Below are positions 27,893-33,606 of a stretch of 33,606 bases of DNA, in pieces. The position numbers were made by a program, and so were the translations under genes. Each line of letters starts with the position of its first letter. Within the stretch, counting starts at the first letter, position 1. Source of the DNA: Roseiflexus sp. (lineage in GTDB: Bacteria > Chloroflexota > Chloroflexia > Chloroflexales > Roseiflexaceae); contig JANWXL010000571.1 in assembly GCA_025055265.1 (NCBI GenBank), forward strand, positions 1 through 33,606, read 5' to 3'. The notes below the pieces were generated by a model, which was not told the origin of the DNA, made no database searches, and saw only the letters and a list, made by a program, of their open reading frames with translations.

Positions 27893-28075
27893 TCACGAAT
27901 GGTGCAGCCGGTGACGCCGAACAGAGCGCTGCTTTGGCGACTTCCTCCGGCGTACCGGGTCGTCGCATTGGTATAACCGCAGCAGAACGCTTCGGGTTGC
28001 TGCTTGAGATATGCCAGCCTCTTGATCATCCATTGACAGGCTCTCTCCCAGGCGGACGGGATTAAGCGGATCGCC
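27893..28075 (-). pseudogene. Frameshifted C-terminal relic of a short-chain dehydrogenase/reductase
   Basis: Minus strand encodes, in successive frames, GDPLNPVRLGE / MIKRLAYLKQQPEAF / PMRRPGTPEEVAKAALCSASPAAPFVTS; the last piece matches the common SDR C-terminal PMxRxGxPEEVAxAAL..FVTG pattern. Confidence 0.6.
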
Positions 28076-28261
28076 TCGAATTATCGGACTGGACGAGATC
28101 GATGTCAAGGAATGTGATACGCTGTGCGCGTTCTGGTCACTCAGGTTATAGGAGCGAAGGCGGTTTGTCGAGGTGGAGCGCATACGCGCAGATTGAGCTG
28201 GAGGACGTGCTGGTTGCGGCGTTGCACGGCTCAGTTGAGCCGGCGTTCACGGCGCCGGGCA

Positions 28262-29188
28262 TCACACATCGTTCAGCGTCAGTAATCGCGCTGGGGTAGC
28301 GATTACCATCGCTTCAATCTGTTGAACATCGAGACCGCGCTCACGCAGCCAGGGGAGAAATCGCCACAGGATGTACGTCAACCCGGGTCCCCCCCAACCG
28401 CCGTAGGAGGGCCAGTACGAGGTGCGCGCAAGATCGCTGGAGAGGCACAGTTGCGTCCCGTACCCTTCGGCTGCCATCGCCAGGATCAACTCAATGCGCA
28501 GATGATCGGGCTGGTACTTCTCCTTGCCAATCTGATCGATGCCCAGATTGGCGCCGGTCCTTGCCACTGCTCGCCAGTAGTTCAGATCCGGCTTGTGGTC
28601 GAGGTGGCCAACCAGAATGCGTTCCGGCGTCACGCCTTCACTGCGCAGCAGGTCGATCTGCTCAAGCGCCATCGTGCCCTTCTCGGTGTGGGTGCTGATC
28701 AGGGCGCCAGTTTCCCGATGAGCTCGCGCAGCGGCACGGAAAACCTTTTCCTCAGCGGGTGTGATGGCGTTCAGGCTCGATGCCGCCTTGATCACGCCTG
28801 CACGCACGCCGGTGTCGTCAATGCCGTCCGTGATCTCGCGGATCATCTCCTCCGCCAGTTCGTTAATCGTGCGCTCCTCTGTCCAGGGTCGGCAGAATGC
28901 ATCCTTGAGCCAGCCGGTCGTGCAGATGATATGTACGCCTGTCACTCGTGAGATTTCGCGCAGCGCCAGAGGATCGCGGCCGTAGTCGCGCGGGGTCATC
29001 TCCACCAGCGCCCGCCCGCCTGCCATATGGAAGTGACTGAGTTCACGCGTTGCAGCGGCGATGCTCTCCATCGCCAGGTCACGGTCAGTCACGCTGGCGG
29101 GCGGATGGGTGATCACGTGCTCGTGCATATACGTGATACCCAGCGCCGTCGGTTCAATGTCGCCGAGAACTGTGCGAATCTTGCCCAT
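28262..29188 (-). CDS. Phosphotriesterase/PTE-like lactonase family metal-dependent hydrolase
   Basis: MGKIRTVLGDIEPTALGITYMHEHVITHPPAS; MHEHV metal motif, GVRAGVIKAASS, ALISTHTEKGT, ILVGHLDHKPDLNYWRAVARTGANLGIDQIG, LSSDLAR. Confidence 0.9.
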   Translation of the reverse strand: MGKIRTVLGDIEPTALGITYMHEHVITHPPASVTDRDLAMESIAAATRELSHFHMAGGRALVEMTPRDYGRDPLALREISRVTGVHIICTTGWLKDAFCRPWTEERTINELAEEMIREITDGIDDTGVRAGVIKAASSLNAITPAEEKVFRAAARAHRETGALISTHTEKGTMALEQIDLLRSEGVTPERILVGHLDHKPDLNYWRAVARTGANLGIDQIGKEKYQPDHLRIELILAMAAEGYGTQLCLSSDLARTSYWPSYGGWGGPGLTYILWRFLPWLRERGLDVQQIEAMVIATPARLLTLNDV

Positions 29189-29229
29189 TGCGATCCTTTC
29201 GCAATGCATCCTTTCGCGGTTCGCTTCGC

Positions 29230-30306
29230 CTATTCGATCAGCGGCGCAACGCGGCGCTCGCGCGCGCTCAGTAGAGCAGTATCGACGATCTGCTGACCGA
29301 TGCGGCAGATGGGAATCGAGAGCGGACCGTGCACCGGTTCGCCAGTGCGCAGGCTATGCACGAAGTTCTGAATCGGATTCTGGAAAGGAGGCTTCAGATC
29401 GTCCACTGGCAGCGTTTGACCTTCTGGATGCGCCCGCGTCTGCACCCGAATGGTCGACTCATAGTCGTAGGAGCTGATTGTCCCCTCGGTGCCCACGATC
29501 ACGAAGCCGCACTTGGGCTGCGGTTGGTGTGTCCACGGGTCAGTGAAGGTTCCCCAGCGCGTCTCAAATTTGGAGAGACCCCGGGCGTAACGTGCGACCG
29601 TGATGCTGTGCTCATCGACTTCGAGACCGGGAGGCTCATCGACCATCGTCATAACCTCAATCGGCTTGGCGCCGCCGTGGAACCATGTGCCCAGCGTTGC
29701 GCCGTAGCCCAGGTAATCGAGCAGCGAGCCGCCGCCCATATCACGACGATAGAACCAACTGTCGCGCCTGCGCTGCGCCGCTTCCTCAGGCGTAACCTCA
29801 GCCTTATCCGCCAGGTGATAGAGCGGACCGCGGTTGCCGTCGTAATAGTGCACTTCAATCACCTCGCCGATCACGCCCTCGTCAATCAGTCGTTTGCTGG
29901 TGACATGCGGCGGATACCATGCCAGCGGCCAGTTGATGACCATCTGCTTGCCCGTCGCCGCCACGGCGGCGATCATGCGATCTGCTTCCGCCAGCGAGGC
30001 GGCGAATGGCTTCTCCACCAGGATGTGCACGCCATAGGGCGCCACGCGCTCGACCCATAGCCCGTGCGTGGCCGTCGCCGGGCAGAGAATGACAAGGTCG
30101 GGCTGCGTTACTTCCAGGCACTGGCGGTAATCAGTGAAGATGCGATCTTTGGGAATGGCGAAGTTGCGCGCAGCAGCGATCATTCGCTCCGGCTGTTCGT
30201 CGCAGATGCCGACAATCTCAACATCCGGGTGTTCATACGCCTGACGCAGCAGATCGCCCATGTGCATATGGTCGAAGTTGATGCCGACGACTTTGAGTTT
30301 CGACAT
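29230..30306 (-). CDS. Gfo/Idh/MocA family oxidoreductase
   Basis: MSKLKVVGINFDHMHMGDLLRQAYEHPDVEIVGICDEQPERMIAAARNFAIPKDRIFTDYRQCLEVTQPDLVILCPATATHGLWVERVAPYGVHILVEKPFAASLAEADRMI. Confidence 0.92.
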   Translation of the reverse strand: MSKLKVVGINFDHMHMGDLLRQAYEHPDVEIVGICDEQPERMIAAARNFAIPKDRIFTDYRQCLEVTQPDLVILCPATATHGLWVERVAPYGVHILVEKPFAASLAEADRMIAAVAATGKQMVINWPLAWYPPHVTSKRLIDEGVIGEVIEVHYYDGNRGPLYHLADKAEVTPEEAAQRRRDSWFYRRDMGGGSLLDYLGYGATLGTWFHGGAKPIEVMTMVDEPPGLEVDEHSITVARYARGLSKFETRWGTFTDPWTHQPQPKCGFVIVGTEGTISSYDYESTIRVQTRAHPEGQTLPVDDLKPPFQNPIQNFVHSLRTGEPVHGPLSIPICRIGQQIVDTALLSARERRVAPLIE

Positions 30307-30331
30307 GGCTGATTCCTTCCTGCCTTGACAA

Positions 30332-31474
30332 CTATGTTCGACCGGGCAGACGGCGCACATCGCCGGGGCGCTTCGGCTGGCAGTCGTGTGCGCTGCCGAT
30401 GGCGGCGAAGGCGAGCGCCAGGCTGCGCAGGTTATCCGCCGCGTTATTGTACGGTGCGCGGCGTTCCTCGATAGCGCAGAGCAGATCCGCCATGGCGCCG
30501 TGAAAACCGTCCGGGAACCAGTGACCCTCCAGCACCGGGGAGAAGACGCCCTGCGCCGTGAACAGGTGCACTGTCTGTTCCTGCAAGCTGGGTCCGCTGC
30601 TCAACGCGGTCGCCTTCGTTCCAACCAGGTACGTGCGATCCTGGCGACCAAATGTCGTCACTGCGTTGAAGCTGAGCGTCGCCTGCGCTGCCGGATACTC
30701 GATGAGCACGTGGGCAAGCATTGGCGGTCGCGGGCGCTGGTCGCGCGTGCGATTGACGGCGGCGAACACCTGCTGCGGCTGTTCATCGCCGAAGTAGCAG
30801 GTCAACATATCGAACCAGTGGATGGCGAAATCGTAAAGCACCAGGTCGTCGATGTCGTTGAAAGGCGTGTTCACAACCCATGAGTGATCCCAGTGGACGG
30901 AGAGATCGGCGCTGATCAACTCACCCAGCAGGCCCGCTGCAACCGCCAGCCGCAGATAGGCGACGTGCGGCGCCCAGCGGCCGTTCTGGTTGACGGCCAG
31001 TAGCACTCCCTGCCTCGCAGCCAGTTCACACATTCGTTCGCCGACGTCCAGATCGATCACGAAGGGCTTCTGGCTCAAGACGTGTTTTCTTGCCAGCAAC
31101 GCCGCCTCGATCAGCGGCGCACGATCAGCCGGATGGGTGGCGATGTCCACCACTTCAATGTCGTCGCGACGCAGCACGTCACGGTAGTCAGTATAGACGG
31201 CGGCGTCCGGATAAAATGCAGCGCGGCGCTCTTCGGCGCGTTCCCGATACTGGTCGCACAATGCCGCGACGTTGTATCCCGCAGCGCGATAGGCTGTCAG
31301 ATGATGTTTCGTAATGCCGCCGCAACCGATCAGGGCAATGGCGGGGCGATAGCGCTGAGGATCGCGGGGCCGATAGGGCAGATTCGGTGCGACCAGCGTT
31401 GCCTGTGCGCTGCCCCGCGCGTCGCCAGGGACATCTGGCTGCATAGGCGGCGTTTCACCAGTCTGTGCGCGCAT
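30332..31474 (-). CDS. Gfo/Idh/MocA family oxidoreductase
   Basis: Start MRAQTGETPPMQPDVPG with GGGGGAAAT upstream; IALIGCGGITKHHLTAYRAAGYNVAALCDQYRERAEERRAAFYPDAAVYTDYRDVLRRDDIEVVDIATHPADRAPLIEAALLARKHVLSQKPF. Confidence 0.92.
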   Translation of the reverse strand: MRAQTGETPPMQPDVPGDARGSAQATLVAPNLPYRPRDPQRYRPAIALIGCGGITKHHLTAYRAAGYNVAALCDQYRERAEERRAAFYPDAAVYTDYRDVLRRDDIEVVDIATHPADRAPLIEAALLARKHVLSQKPFVIDLDVGERMCELAARQGVLLAVNQNGRWAPHVAYLRLAVAAGLLGELISADLSVHWDHSWVVNTPFNDIDDLVLYDFAIHWFDMLTCYFGDEQPQQVFAAVNRTRDQRPRPPMLAHVLIEYPAAQATLSFNAVTTFGRQDRTYLVGTKATALSSGPSLQEQTVHLFTAQGVFSPVLEGHWFPDGFHGAMADLLCAIEERRAPYNNAADNLRSLALAFAAIGSAHDCQPKRPGDVRRLPGRT

Positions 31475-31559
31475 ATTTCCCCCGTAGTCACATCTTCCCT
31501 TCTCAGGTTCAACAGGCGTTGCAGCGACTCCGACGTCCCCTGGACGATGCCCGCCAGAG

Positions 31560-32861
31560 TCATCCTTCCTGCTCCAAACCGGAGAAAAGCGCGCCGTCTG
31601 CGCGCAACCGCTGCTGTAACTGTGCAATCGGCACGTCGCGCACGACGCCGTTGCTGTGTAACGCCATCGCCGCTGCTGTGCCAGCAGCCTGTCCCATTGC
31701 CATGCACTGCCCCATGCTGCGTACCGAGGCGTGGGCATCGTGCGTCGCCGAAAGGCAGCGCCCGGCTACCAGCGTGTTGGTCAGCGTCTGCGGGATCAGG
31801 CTGCGGAAAGGAATGTCATAGGTCGCGCCAGGGGGCAGGTACTCCCAGCGCGTGTCGCTACCGGGATGATGATCTTCGATTGGCGCGCCGCATTGCGCGA
31901 TAGCGTCGGGAAAGCGACGGGCTTTGAGCACGTCCTCGCGCGTCAGGCGGTAGTCGCCGTAGATGCGCCGCGTCTCGCGGACGCCGATCTGCGTGCTGAA
32001 ATTGAGCAGGTATGCGTTCTCATAGCCGGGAATGCGCTCACGCAGGAAGCGTACATATTCCATAGCCTGCCTGCGACCTTCGACTTCGGCTCTGGTCAGT
32101 TCGATCGGATCAGTGGCATCAACGTAGGCGACGCGCGTCATGTTCGTGGCGACGACACCGCGCAGCGGCGTGCGATGGACGCTGCCCTCCTCACGCGGCA
32201 GACGGTAGTCGCCGCTGAGGTTCGCTTCCTTCATTAATCGAACCAGATCGGCGCGTGTGACCTTAAGCGCGCGTTCCTCGTCGACGTTGCCGAGGCGGAA
32301 GGTTGTGGTGAGCGATTGCGCCGGACCGTCTTCGCCAGCACGTTGAAAGGGCGCGCCAGCATGGAAGCAAAGGTCGGCGTCGCCTGAAGCATCGATGAAG
32401 ACCTTGCCAGCGATCCAGCCGAGACCGCTCTTTCCTGCCGCCAGAATGGCGGTCACGCGGTCGCCCTCTTTGCGCACATCCACGCAGAAGGTATGCAGGC
32501 GCAGGCGCACGCCCGCCTCCAGCGCCGTCTGCTCCCAGACCACCTGCAACGTCGGCGGGTCGTAGGTGACAGCCTGCCCGGCGCCGTAACTGCTCGGTCG
32601 TTCAATGACCATGCCGTAGTGTCGCAGCCGCTCAACAATCTCCCAGGGGATGCCGCCGACCACGCGCCGCGTATCGTTGCCGGGAAGGTAGAAGCCATAG
32701 AAGGTGTCGAGCACCATGGTCGATGTGCCGCCGAGAAAGCCATAACGCTCAACCAACAACGTATCGGCTCCCGCGCGCGCCGCGGCAATGGCGGCGGTGC
32801 ACCCGGCACATCCGGCGCCGAGCACAACTACCTCCGCGCTGTCGAACGTTGGGAAAGGCAT
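31560..32861 (-). CDS. FAD-dependent oxidoreductase (FAD_oxidored / PF12831-like)
   Basis: 433 aa; EVVVLGAGCAGCTAAIAAARAGADTLLVERYGFLGGTSTMVLDTFYGFY...VFIDASGDADLCFHAGAPF...TLVAGRCLSATHDAHASVRSMGQCMAMGQAAGTAAAMAL. Confidence 0.92.
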   Translation of the reverse strand: MPFPTFDSAEVVVLGAGCAGCTAAIAAARAGADTLLVERYGFLGGTSTMVLDTFYGFYLPGNDTRRVVGGIPWEIVERLRHYGMVIERPSSYGAGQAVTYDPPTLQVVWEQTALEAGVRLRLHTFCVDVRKEGDRVTAILAAGKSGLGWIAGKVFIDASGDADLCFHAGAPFQRAGEDGPAQSLTTTFRLGNVDEERALKVTRADLVRLMKEANLSGDYRLPREEGSVHRTPLRGVVATNMTRVAYVDATDPIELTRAEVEGRRQAMEYVRFLRERIPGYENAYLLNFSTQIGVRETRRIYGDYRLTREDVLKARRFPDAIAQCGAPIEDHHPGSDTRWEYLPPGATYDIPFRSLIPQTLTNTLVAGRCLSATHDAHASVRSMGQCMAMGQAAGTAAAMALHSNGVVRDVPIAQLQQRLRADGALFSGLEQEG

Positions 32862-32880
32862 AAACGGGGTTCCTTCAGGG

Positions 32881-32901
32881 GAAATATTTCAATATTTTGA
32901 A
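32881..32901. promoter_or_regulatory. Overlapping palindromes just downstream of the promoter (candidate operator)
   Basis: GAAATATTTC (32881-32890) overlapping TTCAA-TATT-TTGAA (32888-32901). Confidence 0.45.
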
Positions 32902-32904
32902 CAT

Positions 32905-32932
32905 ATGATACCGGTTTTCCAGGACTTGTCAA
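32905..32932 (-). promoter_or_regulatory. Candidate sigma70-type promoter for the FAD oxidoreductase operon
   Basis: Minus strand TTGACA - 16 nt - TATCAT, about 45 nt upstream of the FAD oxidoreductase start. Confidence 0.6.
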
Positions 32933-32941
32933 GCGGAATAT

Positions 32942-33606
32942 TTATTCAAGCGCCATTTCACCTGCCAGCAGATCCAGCAGGACATCCGGCGGAAGGTCTG
33001 CGAGCGAACGGAGACGCAGCATATGAGGCGGCAGCGGGAGTGTCTCGAGGAGCGCCACCGGTACAGCAACGCATCGCATGCCTGCCGCTGCCGCAGCGCG
33101 AATGCCATTGGGCGAATCTTCCAGCACGACGCAGGACTCAGGCGTCGCACCGAGACACGCAGCGGCGCTCAGAAACAGATCAGGGGCGGGTTTGACGCGC
33201 AGTCCATCACTGCGGGTGCGCACACAGTTGAAGTATGCACGAATGGCATGGCGTTCGAGCCAGCCCTCGACCCACTCACGCGACGCGCTCGACGCTACTG
33301 CCAGGCGAATGCCGCGCGCATGCGCCGCAGTTATCAACTCACGCACGCCGGCTCGAAGCGGTTGCTGATCGCACAACGCGATAAATCGCTCGCGATGTTC
33401 GCGATGGAGCGCCTCGCGGTCAACCGGCGTTCCGGTCAACGCCTCAAGTTCGTCGTAGGGATCGTAACCGCCAATTGTTCCCAGCCCATGCACCCATTTC
33501 TCGGGGAGAAGCTCCGCGCCAAAACGACGATACTGCTCACTCAACACGATGAAATCCGGCGTCTCTGTGTCGAGGATCAACCCATCGAAATCGAAAATCA
33601 AAGCCT
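32942..33606 (-). CDS. HAD superfamily hydrolase, beta-phosphoglucomutase-like (5' end beyond right edge)
   Basis: ALIFDFDGLILDTETPDFIVLSEQYRRFG...LAVASSASREWVEGWLERHAIRAYFNCVRTRSDGLRVKPAPDLFLSAAACLGATPESCVVLEDSPNGIRAAAAAGMRCVAVP. Confidence 0.92.
   Translation of the reverse strand, partial: ALIFDFDGLILDTETPDFIVLSEQYRRFGAELLPEKWVHGLGTIGGYDPYDELEALTGTPVDREALHREHRERFIALCDQQPLRAGVRELITAAHARGIRLAVASSASREWVEGWLERHAIRAYFNCVRTRSDGLRVKPAPDLFLSAAACLGATPESCVVLEDSPNGIRAAAAAGMRCVAVPVALLETLPLPPHMLRLRSLADLPPDVLLDLLAGEMALE

Noticed and set aside
28084-28261. Possible small plus-strand ORF (28102-28299) in the degraded region
   Set aside because: No RBS or recognisable protein features; overlaps the 3' end of the PTE-like gene on the other strand.
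31475-31559. THI-box-like piece (GAACCTGAGAAGGGAAG) ahead of a Gfo/Idh/MocA gene
   Set aside because: Only a short fragment matches; other TPP aptamer elements are missing and the order is wrong, so treated as coincidence.

Overview
High-GC bacterial chromosome segment whose gene content and intergenic repeats suggest a filamentous anoxygenic phototroph of the Chloroflexota, Roseiflexus-like (inference, no database search). It carries about 30 protein genes, most of them conventional. From left to right: a TPP riboswitch with attenuator ahead of thiE; htpX; hsp20; a CCA-adding/HD nucleotidyltransferase; a tightly packed minus-strand cluster dhaK-dhaL-glpA-glpB-glpC-dhaM-HPr-EI ending in a translationally coupled Ser/Thr kinase with DnaJ-type CxxCxGxG zinc motifs; two membrane-anchored Pro/Thr-rich proteins flanking a sensor histidine kinase; a CsoR/CstR-like repressor with thioredoxin behind a candidate operator; a GNAT acetyltransferase; an acyl-CoA carboxylase beta subunit; a repeat-flanked two-gene cassette of uncharacterised glycine-zipper proteins; an RsbW-RsbW-RsbV-like partner-switching cluster; a LOG-family protein; gene relics; and a minus-strand cluster FAD oxidoreductase - two Gfo/Idh/MocA oxidoreductases - phosphotriesterase-family hydrolase, preceded by a HAD phosphatase. 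No tRNA, rRNA, CRISPR array or transposase was found. The best candidates for undescribed biology are the glycine-zipper cassette, the DnaJ-zinc kinase coupled to the PTS/DHA-kinase relay, and the oxidoreductase/lactonase-like cluster.
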